Of a stretch of 64,000 bases of DNA, positions 1-7,750 are shown piece after piece. The first letter of the stretch is position 1. Each line of letters opens with the position of its first letter. Source of the stretch: Caprella mutica (lineage: Eukaryota > Arthropoda > Malacostraca > Amphipoda > Caprellidae); NCBI GenBank assembly GCA_947561585.1, contig CANNZV010000267.1:124001-188000 (forward strand), written 5' to 3'. The notes beneath the pieces are model-generated. The model was given only the letters and a program-made list of their open reading frames with translations, was not told the DNA's origin and ran no database searches. The translations under genes were made by a program, and so were the position numbers.

Positions 1-239
1 ACTGTGGCTATATTTGTATCTTCACTAATCCAAGTAAATGTAGCGGCTTCTTCTTCGCCTGAAAAATTGAAATAAGTAGCACGCAATGGACTAGTTTGTC
101 CGATGGCGAGACTGAGTTCATTGTCCGTTAATTCTAATTTAGAAAGGTCATTTCCTAAAGGCACATCAATGATGTCGGTACCAATGCAACTGACCATCGA
201 AATGCTTAGTATTAAGAAAAAGAAAAGGGTGTTTTTCAT
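1..239 (-). CDS. Lipoprotein with Ig-like (BIG2-type) start, partial
   Basis: The N-terminal 79 codons of a minus-strand gene that runs off the left edge. The protein begins MKNTLFFFLILSISMVSC, a short basic and hydrophobic signal followed by a lipobox-like S-C, so it should be a lipoprotein exported across the inner membrane. The visible mature part ends in FTWISEDTNIATV, which resembles the W-x-S-x-(D/N)-x-x-(I/V)-A-T-V pattern of bacterial Ig-like group 2 domains. That family call is inferred from one motif. The rest of the protein and its role cannot be seen. The start is the first ATG before the signal peptide. Confidence 0.7.
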   Translation of the reverse strand, partial: MKNTLFFFLILSISMVSCIGTDIIDVPLGNDLSKLELTDNELSLAIGQTSPLRATYFNFSGEEEAATFTWISEDTNIAT

Positions 240-430
240 GATATGTATTTTTTTGTTGTCAAAAATCGTTTTGCGGATTGCTATAGTAGAGACAACAAAA
301 ATACTTATTTAGTTGACCATTTGTTAAGAATTGAAAGGAAAGGTATTTTCAGAGACTATTTTCAGATGATATTAGGAACTATCGATAGGGGAAGAATGCT
401 ATTGAGATGTTATTTTTTTGTGACGAAAGT

Positions 431-1369
431 TTAGACTGCCATAAAAACAACTTCACAGTTGGCTTCTAATGTCTGACCAATGGCCAAATCAACTAAACCA
501 TCTCCATTATTGAAGGCATCAATATTGCAAGTCATTGGTTCGAGAGCGATAGAAGTGCGGAATGGCGGTGTAAACACTTGAAGATAATTGAATTTATTCT
601 CGCCAGTAAACTGAAAGAAAAATAATGTTCCTTTAGTTCCGTTAATGATTGCTATTCCTTTTCCATTGTTTTCTGGTAATGAAAATCCGTTATCTAAACT
701 AGTAGAACCAATCGTTTTGAATTTTGAAAAATCGTTAAAAGGCGCGCGTTTTCCGGTAGGAAGCATACGTGCATCAATATCTATTTTTTTGCAGGTTGGT
801 AGTTCCAATCGCACTTCGTCCACGGTGTCTGCCATTTGAAAATAAGGATGCCACCCCAAGCCCGCAGGCATATTGCAGAGACCTTTATTTTCGACAGAAA
901 AATGCACAGAAAAGCAATCGTTATTAGCTATTTTATAAGTTACTTTGAATAGAAAAGGGAATGGATAATAATCTAATTCGCCAAGGTATTCGTATTGTAA
1001 GGTGACTTCAGCACTATCTGCAGACAATTGTAAGTCGCTGATAGTCATGGCTTTAGTTTCAATAAAACCATGAAGTGCATTGCCTGTGTCAGGATTGTTA
1101 ATTGGAAATTGATAGGACTTGCCTAGCCATTTATATTGGCCATCTCGAAGACGGTTAGGGAAGGGAAATAACAGGCTACTTTTGCTATAGTATAGGGAGT
1201 GTAATTGCTCGGCAGTAGTATAACCATCTAAAACGGAGGTCTCCTGAAACGTCAAATCGGTAATACAAGCTCCTAATGTAGGTATAAAAGAAAAACTATT
1301 TTTGCTTAGCTCATTAGATAAGGTAATGACGGAATGATTACCTAATGTGGTGGTTTGCTTTTTGTACAT
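431..1369 (-). CDS. Aldose 1-epimerase family protein
   Basis: A 312-residue cytosolic protein of the galactose mutarotase-like superfamily, which interconverts alpha and beta anomers of aldoses. Visible family marks are PFPNRLRDGQY near residue 70, ALHGF near residue 100, GWHPYF with the probable catalytic His174, and LEPMTCNIDAFNNG with the probable catalytic base Glu277. Length is close to the usual 300-340 residues and there is no signal peptide. It is a single gene, with the START-like gene upstream on the same strand and a strong hairpin between them, so it probably has its own promoter. The sugar substrate cannot be read from sequence. Some family members act on hexose-6-phosphates, so the name is kept at family level. 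Confidence 0.85.
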   Translation of the reverse strand: MYKKQTTTLGNHSVITLSNELSKNSFSFIPTLGACITDLTFQETSVLDGYTTAEQLHSLYYSKSSLLFPFPNRLRDGQYKWLGKSYQFPINNPDTGNALHGFIETKAMTISDLQLSADSAEVTLQYEYLGELDYYPFPFLFKVTYKIANNDCFSVHFSVENKGLCNMPAGLGWHPYFQMADTVDEVRLELPTCKKIDIDARMLPTGKRAPFNDFSKFKTIGSTSLDNGFSLPENNGKGIAIINGTKGTLFFFQFTGENKFNYLQVFTPPFRTSIALEPMTCNIDAFNNGDGLVDLAIGQTLEANCEVVFMAV

Positions 1370-1428
1370 TTAACAAGAAAAAGTTAGGAGTTCGTGTAAA
1401 AAAGCACAAAAGTAGGAATATGAAATTG

Positions 1429-1464
1429 AAAAAGCCTATTTGTATAGCAACAAATAGGCTTTTA
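1429..1464 (-). terminator. Intrinsic terminator after the START-like gene
   Basis: A perfect inverted repeat (arms containing AAGCCTATTTGT and ACAAATAGGCTT) with A/T tracts on both sides and a short loop. It lies about 120 bases downstream of the minus-strand START-like gene and upstream of the epimerase gene, so it should separate the two transcripts. Confidence 0.75.
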
Positions 1465-1584
1465 AATCAATTATTTTTAAATAACGAAAGGCAATCTACA
1501 AATAAGGACGAACATGATAAACGGTCGCTTATTTACATAAGAGCAGTTCCGAAAACCTTCGAACTAGTTGCCTACCGTGAAGCA

Positions 1585-1965
1585 TTAACCACCAATAGCA
1601 CTACGAAGAGCATCAATTTGGCTATGCCATAATTGTGTTTGCTCTTCAATTTCATCATCATCACAATAATCAATGATTTCAAGAACCGTTTCGTTTGTTA
1701 CTGGCGAGCGATACATTTTGATGTCCAAAAATTCATTATCGTCGTCTGCATCTTCCCACTGGAAACGTAAGCGTTCTTCTTCAATGTCATCAATGAGTTC
1801 GGCTATTTCTTCCGAACCCTCCCAAGCAAAAGTGTAGGTTTCGCCATCAATATTGACTTCATCACAGAACCAACGAATAAGATTAGCTGGAGAGGTGAAA
1901 AATTTGTACAACATAGCTGGTGAAGCACGAAAAATGAATTCTAAATTAATCTGTTTACGTTCCAT
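1585..1965 (-). CDS. START-like domain protein
   Basis: A 126-residue acidic protein matching the short START-like family that is widespread in Bacteroidota (related to SRPBCC/AHSA1 helix-grip folds). It begins with MERKQINLEFIF, a first beta strand, followed by ASPAMLYKFFTSPANLIRWF, the typical helix of this fold, and then strands rich in Asp and Glu (FAWEGSEE, RFQWEDADDDNEF). It ends with a long helix (EEQTQLWHSQIDALRSAIG). SRPBCC folds hold hydrophobic ligands, but no ligand is known to me for this group. It is unlinked to other genes in an operon. The start is the first ATG before the first strand. Confidence 0.75.
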   Translation of the reverse strand: MERKQINLEFIFRASPAMLYKFFTSPANLIRWFCDEVNIDGETYTFAWEGSEEIAELIDDIEEERLRFQWEDADDDNEFLDIKMYRSPVTNETVLEIIDYCDDDEIEEQTQLWHSQIDALRSAIGG

Positions 1966-2573
1966 TAAGGCGTTAATTTGCGTAGGAAAATACTGGTTTG
2001 TAAAAATACATTGGGCAATTATCTACTTAAAAAATACTATTCGGTAAGCCAAAATGCTTCTAAAAGAGTAATAAAAGTTGCCAATAGTCAAGTAAATAAA
2101 TACTTCACTCACAGAATGGGACGATAAGAATTGGGTAAAGTCACTTGCCAAAAGCTTACCGACATCGCGCAAATAAAAAGAAATAATTGAATTATCCAAA
2201 TAAATGAACAAATTTAATTAATAAGACTTTTGATAGTGAGATAATTAAAATCTAATATGGCCCAGAAAAAAAGGAAGCCAATAACTTGATTACCGAATTA
2301 TATATGGCTACCTTTGCAGGGTTTTTGCCAGACGGGCCAAAATTTGGAAAATAGTATTTTTTTATGTATATTGTAATTTTTCGGAATTACTGATTTACAT
2401 ATTGTAAATTTCATTTTCTCCCAGAACCATTTTTTATCGTACATTGTAAAAATTAAACCTCTTAGAGTAATGTCTATTTTTTTGTTTAATATTTTGTAAA
2501 TCATTTGTTTATAAATAATAATAAAACGAAATATAATTGGCATAATCTAAAAGCATAAAACGTTAGCTTTTAT
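1966..2573. other. Intergenic region upstream of rpoD
   Basis: About 600 AT-rich bases without a convincing gene. Imperfect inverted repeats are visible: TCGGTAAGC near 2042 against GCTTACCGA near 2155, and ATGGCCC near 2258 against GGGCC near 2335. Two small open frames here have no codon-level or family support. A good promoter candidate for rpoD is listed separately. Confidence 0.5.
2286..2316 (+). promoter_or_regulatory. Bacteroidota-type promoter, probably for rpoD
   Basis: TTG at 2286-2288 followed after 20 bases by TACCTTTG at 2309-2316. This fits the known Bacteroidota primary sigma consensus (-33 TTTG or TTG, -7 TAnnTTTG, spacing about 19-21). It would give rpoD an untranslated leader of about 250 bases. 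Confidence 0.5.
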
Positions 2574-3443
2574 ATGAGACAGCTGAAGATTACTAAGTCT
2601 ATTACGAATCGTGAGAGTCAGTCACTAGAAAAATACTTGCAAGAAATTGGCAAGGTGGATCTTTTGACGCCTGAAGAAGAGGTGGATTTAGCGAAAAGAA
2701 TTAAGCAGGGCGACCAGATTGCGCTCGAAAAGCTGACTAAAGCGAACCTTCGCTTTGTCGTTTCTGTAGCGAAACAGTACCAAAATCAAGGACTTTCTTT
2801 GAGTGATTTGATTAATGAAGGAAATTTAGGTTTGATTAAAGCCGCGCAACGTTTCGACGAAACGCGTGGTTTTAAGTTTATCTCTTATGCCGTTTGGTGG
2901 ATTCGCCAATCTATTTTGCAAGCATTAGCAGAGCAAAGCCGGATTGTACGTTTGCCATTAAATAAGGTAGGTTCTTTGAATAAAATCAATAAAGCCTTCT
3001 CCGAATTAGAGCAAGAATATGAACGCGAACCATCAGCAGATGAGTTGGCGGAGTTACTCCAAATTCCAACAGAAGAAGTAGAAACAACGCTTGGAGTTGC
3101 TGCCCGTCATGTATCTATGGATGCTCCTTTTGTGGAAGGAGAGGATAACTCTTTGCTTGACGTTTTGGAAAATGCAGGCACTCCTGGTACGGATACTAAA
3201 TTAGAATACCAAGAGTCATTACGTCGTGAAATTGAACGTTCTTTAGGCACATTGACAGAGCGTCAGAGTGATGTCATTCGCTTATACTTTGGTATTGGCG
3301 TACAGCATCCGATGTCATTAGAAGATATTGGAGAAAAATTTGGTTTAACCCGTGAACGAGTACGTCAGATTAAAGATAAAGCAATTAATAAATTGCGCTC
3401 AGCCAGCCGCAGTAAGTTGTTGAAAGCATACTTAGGCGCATAG
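2574..3443 (+). CDS. rpoD: RNA polymerase primary sigma factor RpoD
   Basis: A 289-residue sigma-70, the short form typical of Bacteroidota, which lacks the long region 1.1 and the non-conserved region of proteobacterial RpoD. Visible parts are region 1.2 ([13 protein letters not shown], about residues 14-30), region 2 ([14 protein letters not shown], then [14 protein letters not shown] for -10 melting and binding), region 3 ([20 protein letters not shown]) and region 4 with the helix-turn-helix ([20 protein letters not shown], about residues 250-270). It directs housekeeping transcription at TAnnTTTG-type promoters. It is monocistronic, followed by a strong terminator. The GAPDH gene on the same strand is separately transcribed. 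Confidence 0.96.
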   Translation: MRQLKITKSITNRESQSLEKYLQEIGKVDLLTPEEEVDLAKRIKQGDQIALEKLTKANLRFVVSVAKQYQNQGLSLSDLINEGNLGLIKAAQRFDETRGFKFISYAVWWIRQSILQALAEQSRIVRLPLNKVGSLNKINKAFSELEQEYEREPSADELAELLQIPTEEVETTLGVAARHVSMDAPFVEGEDNSLLDVLENAGTPGTDTKLEYQESLRREIERSLGTLTERQSDVIRLYFGIGVQHPMSLEDIGEKFGLTRERVRQIKDKAINKLRSASRSKLLKAYLGA

Positions 3444-3480
3444 TTTTACGCTTATTTGCAATAAATGCAAGTAGAAATAC

Positions 3481-3520
3481 AAAAAAGCATCTCGAATTTA
3501 ATTTTTCGAGATGCTTTTTT
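3481..3520 (+). terminator. rpoD intrinsic terminator
   Basis: Perfect inverted repeat (GCATCTCGAA / TTCGAGATGC) flanked by A and T tracts, 38 bases after the rpoD stop. The T run follows the right arm on the plus strand. Confidence 0.85.
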
Positions 3521-3544
3521 TATGTTTAAATGTTTTTATTGCCG

Positions 3545-3552
3545 TACTTTTG
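3545..3552 (+). promoter_or_regulatory. Possible -7 box for the GAPDH gene
   Basis: TACTTTTG fits TAnnTTTG just after the rpoD terminator, about 265 bases before the GAPDH start. No clear -33 TTG lies at the right distance, so the call is weak. Confidence 0.3.
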
Positions 3553-3582
3553 CACCGTATAAACAAAATTATCGTTTGTAAT

Positions 3583-3626
3583 ACAATTAGACAATTAGAC
3601 AATTAGACATTAGACTTTAGACTTTG
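3583..3626. repeat. 8-bp tandem repeats (ACAATTAG)
   Basis: Three perfect head-to-tail copies of ACAATTAG at 3583-3606, followed by shortened variants ACATTAG and ACTTTAG. The array lies in the 372-base spacer between rpoD and the GAPDH gene, which otherwise holds only the rpoD terminator and a possible -7 box. Such short arrays are prone to copy-number slippage. Confidence 0.7.
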
Positions 3627-3815
3627 AAAAACAGGTGGGCTAGACAAAATGATTTGAAAATGTAAAATTTGATACTCATGTTTATTTGAATTGAAGCATC
3701 TTTAAATCTTCTCCTCTTGTCTAACAGCTAACATCTTTTGTCTAAAGTTTGATAATTTTATGAGCAGCCTAACCACTGCAAATTTGAGCATTTTTAAAAC
3801 TACCACCACAATAGT

Positions 3816-5291
3816 ATGAATCACAAAGATACTTTAATTCGCCACCAAGCGGATATGTCACTTCGCCAATGGCGCGAGCAAGAAAAAACAGCCCTTGCCT
3901 TATTGCGCATCGTGGGCGATTTGCGTTTTGATCGTAATATTGAGTTGATGATTTTTCGTCGCGATATTTATGATGCACGTCCAAGCAAGGTCTTAAACGA
4001 CCATTTATTAGCCACTAATTATATTGACCAAGCTATTTCTATAGAAAATAGCCTTGCCATTGCACAAGTAATTGCCAATATCAAAGATTTGCCACCAGCA
4101 CGCATTGATTTGGGTAAATTGAATGCCGAATGGATGAAGGAAGCTAGCAAATATGATAGTGTTGCTGAGTTTGTGGGGGATAAATTAGGTGCTATGATTG
4201 GCGAAAAACCCAAAAATAAAGCACCAAAAGATGTTGTTTTATACGGCTTTGGTCGTATTGGTCGCCTTCTAGCACGTCGTATGTTGGAAACTACTGGTGC
4301 TGGCGAGCAATTGCGATTGAAAGCAATCGTATTGCGTCCGAAAATGAGCGACCGTCGCCAAGAGGCAGAAAAACGTGCTTCTTTGTTAAAAACAGATAGT
4401 GTGCACGGTGATTTTCACGGTAATGTCCTTGTTTCGGAAGATGGTTCAGAGTTGATTATCAATGGTAATCGTATTCAAATCATTTACGCAAAAAGCCCAA
4501 CTGACGTTGATTACACAAAGTATGGTATTGAAAACGCCCTAGTCATTGACAATACTGGCGTTTGGCGAGATAAAGAAGCTTTGAGTATTCACCTACGTCC
4601 GGGCGCGACGCAAGTGATGTTGACTGCTCCGGGGAAAGGCATTCCTAATATTGTCTATGGTGTTAATCAAAATGAATTTGACTTAACAGACAACAATATT
4701 TTCTGTGCAGCTTCTTGCACAACGAACGCCATTTCGCCAGTTCTGAAAGTTTTGAATGATGCTTTAGGCGTAAAACGTGGTCATTTAGAGACTATTCACG
4801 CTTATACTAGTGACCAAAACTTGTTGGATAATTTCCATAAAAAACCACGTCGTGGTCGTGGTGCTGCTGTCAATATGGTATTGACTTCTACTGGCGCAGC
4901 AAGTGCCGTGTCGAAAGTTTTACCAGAATTAGCAGGCAAATTGACTGGTAATGCGGTACGTGTACCGACGCCTGATGTGTCTTTAGCTATTTTGAATTTA
5001 GAATTAGATAAAACGACTAAACTGGATAGCCTCAACGAAATGATTAAGGATGCTGCTATGAATGGTGATTTTGTAGAGCAAATTCATTACTCCAACTCAA
5101 CGGAATATGTAAGCAGCGATGCGGTAGGCATGACGAGTACTTCGGTATTGGATGCGCCTTCTACTATCGTTTCGCCGGAAGGTAAGAATATCACGCTTTA
5201 TTTGTGGTATGACAATGAATATGGCTATGCTTGCCAAGTTATTCGTTTAGCAAAGCACGCTGCTAAAGTGCGTCGTTTCTGTTATTATTAA
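3816..5291 (+). CDS. Glyceraldehyde-3-phosphate dehydrogenase, long form
   Basis: A 491-residue GAPDH-family enzyme with an extra N-terminal region of about 140 residues, a variant known in Bacteroidota next to a normal-length GAPDH. The NAD(P)-binding motif YGFGRIGRLLARR starts near residue 142. The active site SCTTNAISP places the catalytic cysteine at residue 301, and HAYTSDQNLLDN follows as in canonical enzymes. The C-terminal WYDNEYGYACQVIRLA is also standard. It should interconvert glyceraldehyde-3-phosphate and 1,3-bisphosphoglycerate. Whether it works in glycolysis or gluconeogenesis, and what the N-terminal helical region does, cannot be read here. It stands alone and is followed by palindromic repeats and a terminator. 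Confidence 0.88.
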   Translation: MNHKDTLIRHQADMSLRQWREQEKTALALLRIVGDLRFDRNIELMIFRRDIYDARPSKVLNDHLLATNYIDQAISIENSLAIAQVIANIKDLPPARIDLGKLNAEWMKEASKYDSVAEFVGDKLGAMIGEKPKNKAPKDVVLYGFGRIGRLLARRMLETTGAGEQLRLKAIVLRPKMSDRRQEAEKRASLLKTDSVHGDFHGNVLVSEDGSELIINGNRIQIIYAKSPTDVDYTKYGIENALVIDNTGVWRDKEALSIHLRPGATQVMLTAPGKGIPNIVYGVNQNEFDLTDNNIFCAASCTTNAISPVLKVLNDALGVKRGHLETIHAYTSDQNLLDNFHKKPRRGRGAAVNMVLTSTGAASAVSKVLPELAGKLTGNAVRVPTPDVSLAILNLELDKTTKLDSLNEMIKDAAMNGDFVEQIHYSNSTEYVSSDAVGMTSTSVLDAPSTIVSPEGKNITLYLWYDNEYGYACQVIRLAKHAAKVRRFCYY

Positions 5292-5337
5292 TGGAGAGTT
5301 ATAAGGTCTTAATTTGACCTTTGTAGCAATAAAAAAA

Positions 5338-5439
5338 GGTTCTTTGACCACTGCAAAAAAAATGCGACCATCTCACCGCCTGCCTTGAGGAGGGCGGGCG
5401 ATGAATAAACAACGTTTTGCAAAAGTGGTCAAAGAGCCT
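5338..5439. repeat. Palindromic repeat with GGTCAAAGAGCC arms
   Basis: The outer arms are GGTTCTTTGACCAC (5338-5351) and GTGGTCAAAGAGCC (5426-5439). They enclose a core (5352-5424) with TGCGACCATC, CCGCCTGCCTTGA and GGGCGGGCGATGAAT, ending in GTTTTGCAAAA. The same core recurs at 7403-7472 in a different outer frame, so outer arms and core behave as separable modules. Confidence 0.75.
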
Positions 5440-5440
5440 A

Positions 5441-5482
5441 AAAAAAAGGCTTGAAAGTACATGGTATTTTCAAGCCTTTTTT
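5441..5482. terminator. Terminator after the GAPDH gene
   Basis: Inverted repeat (AAAGGCTTGAAA / TTTCAAGCCTTT) with a run of A on one side and T on the other. It lies 150 bases after the GAPDH stop and could act on both strands. Confidence 0.75.
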
Positions 5483-5570
5483 TAGTAGTGAACATGTCCC
5501 AGAGATGTTTAGGCATGATTCAAAAGGATTTCTATAAACGGTATTCACACTTTGCATGATGGATAGGGCA

Positions 5571-5606
5571 AAAAAAAAACGGCATCAGAAATACATCTGA
5601 ATGCCG
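5571..5606 (-). terminator. Terminator after the beta-helix gene
   Basis: On the minus strand, CGGCATTCAGA pairs with TCTGATGCCG and is followed by nine T. It lies about 135 bases downstream of the beta-helix stop codon. Confidence 0.75.
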
Positions 5607-5739
5607 CTTGCTTAAAGTTGGTTTATAGCTTCGTCGTTTCTTTGGTCAATAAATTTTTCTTAAGTATGGTATTTATCATACTGGTTAAATAAGCGTGAAA
5701 GACAGTAAAGAAAGGGGGCTTTCACGGTTTAAAGCCAAA

Positions 5740-6705
5740 TTAACGCGAGCCTTCGTTGGAGGTAACGGAGGTAATGTCACCGAAGCTAACTTCCTTATTG
5801 ATATCAGTTGGATAGTTGTTGTTGAATTCGCAGTCTTTAAGATTGTAGCTAAATGCTCCTTTATTTTTGTCTCCATAAATACCGCCGCCCCACATGAAGG
5901 CTTGGTTGTTTTTGAAGGTACAGTTACTTAAAGCCAATGTTGAAGTGCCATTTTGTGGGTTGCTGAAAATACCCGCGCCATAGTTTGCTAAATTATCTTC
6001 GAAGTGACAATCTACTAGGCTAGGATTGCTTTCCCCGTCTTTTCCATCATTATAAATTGCACCACCGTCTAAACCAGCTTGGTTGTTGATGAAACTACAC
6101 ATTATGATAGCAGGATTACTTTTACCTGCCGTACCATAGTTGTAAATTGCACCACCTTCACGTGCAAAGTTATTTTTGATAATACAATTGGTGATAGTAG
6201 GAGAAGAGGCAACCGTACCTGTGTTGAAAATGCCACCGCCACAACGTTGCATCGTTCCTGGTCCAGTAGAACCGTTTGCATTGCCGTCAGTAATAATGAA
6301 ACCATCCAGTACAGTAGCTTCTGATGCATTTAATACATGTACAACGGTGTAAGAATTATCAGCAGGAGTAGGATTTCCGATTTCGCCGCTTAATATAGTC
6401 TCCCGCAAACGAGGATTGCGGTCAGCACGGTTTGTTTCATTTCCTAAAAAACCGCCATACATCTTCACACCATCTGTTAAAGTGAATGTTAATTCGCGAT
6501 TAGTAGTTGTAGTAGGTATATAAACACCTTGCGCTACCCAAATTTCTGTAGATGCAGTTGCTTTTGCTAAAGCAGATGATAAGTTCGTTGCAGTTGTCCA
6601 AGATGTACCGTTACCAGTTCCGTTTGGTACGACAAAGATAGTTTCCGCTTGTCCGACTTGTCCCATTAGCATTACGAGAAGTAATACGTTTAAAAATAAT
6701 TTCAT
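5740..6705 (-). CDS. Secreted right-handed beta-helix protein
   Basis: A 321-residue exported protein. The first 20 residues (MKLFLNVLLLVMLMGQVGQA) are a signal peptide. The rest has the spacing of a pectate-lyase-like beta-helix, with repeated G-G-(G/A)-I-(Y/F)-N turns: GGGIFN, EGGAIYN, DGGAIYN, GAGIF, WGGGIYG. The same turns occur in polymorphic outer membrane protein repeats of other phyla. I see no catalytic motif of a polysaccharide lyase, and no type IX or anchor domain at the C-terminus, which ends shortly after the last repeat. It may be a surface or periplasmic binding protein. It could also be the remaining part of a longer gene that once had a C-terminal sorting domain. Confidence 0.7.
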   Translation of the reverse strand: MKLFLNVLLLVMLMGQVGQAETIFVVPNGTGNGTSWTTATNLSSALAKATASTEIWVAQGVYIPTTTTNRELTFTLTDGVKMYGGFLGNETNRADRNPRLRETILSGEIGNPTPADNSYTVVHVLNASEATVLDGFIITDGNANGSTGPGTMQRCGGGIFNTGTVASSPTITNCIIKNNFAREGGAIYNYGTAGKSNPAIIMCSFINNQAGLDGGAIYNDGKDGESNPSLVDCHFEDNLANYGAGIFSNPQNGTSTLALSNCTFKNNQAFMWGGGIYGDKNKGAFSYNLKDCEFNNNYPTDINKEVSFGDITSVTSNEGSR

Positions 6706-7402
6706 CGTTAATCAGGTAGTAAAATGTGAACTAAATAGTTGGCTATTCTGTGTAGTTACCAAATAATGGAAACTCGGCAGAAATAGTTCTACGGATACAT
6801 TCACTAAGGGATTGTATAAAAAAGTGGGATGCACAGCAAGGAAATTGCCTCGTGAGCACTGTCAAAACGGAATAAAAGTACTAAGGTCTCTCTTGTGCGA
6901 GGAAATAACGGTTTCCTCCTTATAAGTGAAGAATTGCACTTGTCAAGAGTGCTAATCTATAGTTGAGTATTTTAATATGGTTGCTAGGAGTTATATTTAA
7001 AGGAAAAGCATTAGTCGTCAAACGTTTTGCTTTTACACCACAATAGTAACGAATTATTTTGGTATTATTATCCTTTAACGATGGCAAAGGTAATATTTAT
7101 TTTTTTAAAATACAAAGTATTTTAGATAAAAGATAAATATTTTTCATCGTTTCTTAACTACTTATGAGTTTATAATAACCAAAAGTTGTGCCAAAGAGAC
7201 AAAATATTTATCTTGTTTATTTTATATTTCTAGTTTTTATGTTTTTTTTTAACTAAAACAATTAATAATGATTTTGAATATTAAGAATTAATAAGGAATA
7301 ATGAAAGAGTAAATGTGAAAAAAAATAAATAAGTTATGCCATAACATGCCGTTATTTTTTGATTTTTTGACCACAATGGGCATTGATATCGCAGCAGGCA
7401 AC

Positions 7403-7472
7403 TTTTGCAAAATGCGACCATCTTACCGCCTGCCTTGAAGGGCGGGCGATGAATTAGTAACGTTTTGCAAAA
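7403..7472. repeat. Palindromic repeat core, second copy
   Basis: Seventy bases from TTTTGCAAAATGCGACC to GTTTTGCAAAA. Nearly identical to the core at 5352-5424, but flanked by CAGGCAAC and a GTTGCCTG-like right flank rather than by the GGTCAAAG arms. Confidence 0.7.
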
Positions 7473-7515
7473 ATTACCTGCCTGTGTATCAAGGCCTGCG
7501 TCTTAATACCCATAG

Positions 7516-7647
7516 CAGCGATTCTCGGTTTAAGTAAATGTCGAGTGGTGTTACCAGTTTTTTACGATAAAGTAGAAAGTAAATGAATACCTGTTCTTAT
7601 TATTAATGACTGGTAACACCAATTTCTACTTAAACCGAGAATTGCTG
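7516..7647. mobile_element. MITE-like element, copy A
   Basis: 132 bp. The left end is CAGCGATTCTCGGTTTAAG and the right end is its near-perfect reverse complement (CTTAAACCGAGAATTGCTG). A second inverted pair lies inside (GTGGTGTTACCAG / CTGGTAACACC). It is flanked by the perfect 9-bp direct repeat TACCCATAG at 7507-7515 and 7648-7656, the mark of transposition. No coding capacity. Confidence 0.92.
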
Positions 7648-7681
7648 TACCCATAGTGGTCAAAGAACCCTATTTTATATA

Positions 7682-7719
7682 AAAAAGGCGTGACTATTAC
7701 TTAGAATAATCACGCCTTT
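7682..7719 (-). terminator. Terminator after the hybrid histidine kinase
   Basis: AAGGCGTGACTATT pairs with AATAATCACGCCTT around a 7-base loop, with a T run on the minus strand. It lies about 30 bases after the kinase stop codon. Confidence 0.8.
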
Positions 7720-7750
7720 CTTAAGGAATAGAATAGATTAATATTCTAAC

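Larger units (their letters stand above)
5292..5739. other. Intergenic spacer with nested palindromes
   Basis: A 448-base spacer between the convergent GAPDH and beta-helix genes. It holds a 102-base palindrome (5338-5439) and two terminators described separately. No coding frame looks real. Confidence 0.6.
6706..7750. other. Long AT-rich spacer with mobile palindromes
   Basis: More than 1 kb without a gene. The left 650 bases are very AT-rich and hold the promoter region of the beta-helix gene; I see no structured RNA in them. The right part contains the repeat core (7403-7472), one MITE copy (7516-7647) and the histidine-kinase terminator. An outer inverted pair, TTTGACCAC near 7367 and GTGGTCAAAG near 7656, frames these insertions. 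Confidence 0.6.

Noticed and set aside
2298..2543. 81-codon minus-strand open frame
   Set aside because: AT-rich spacer sequence upstream of rpoD, overlaps the promoter candidate, no family features.
7516..7647. MITE copies as simple terminators
   Set aside because: They have 9-bp target duplications and occur in spacers regardless of gene orientation; T runs are lacking.
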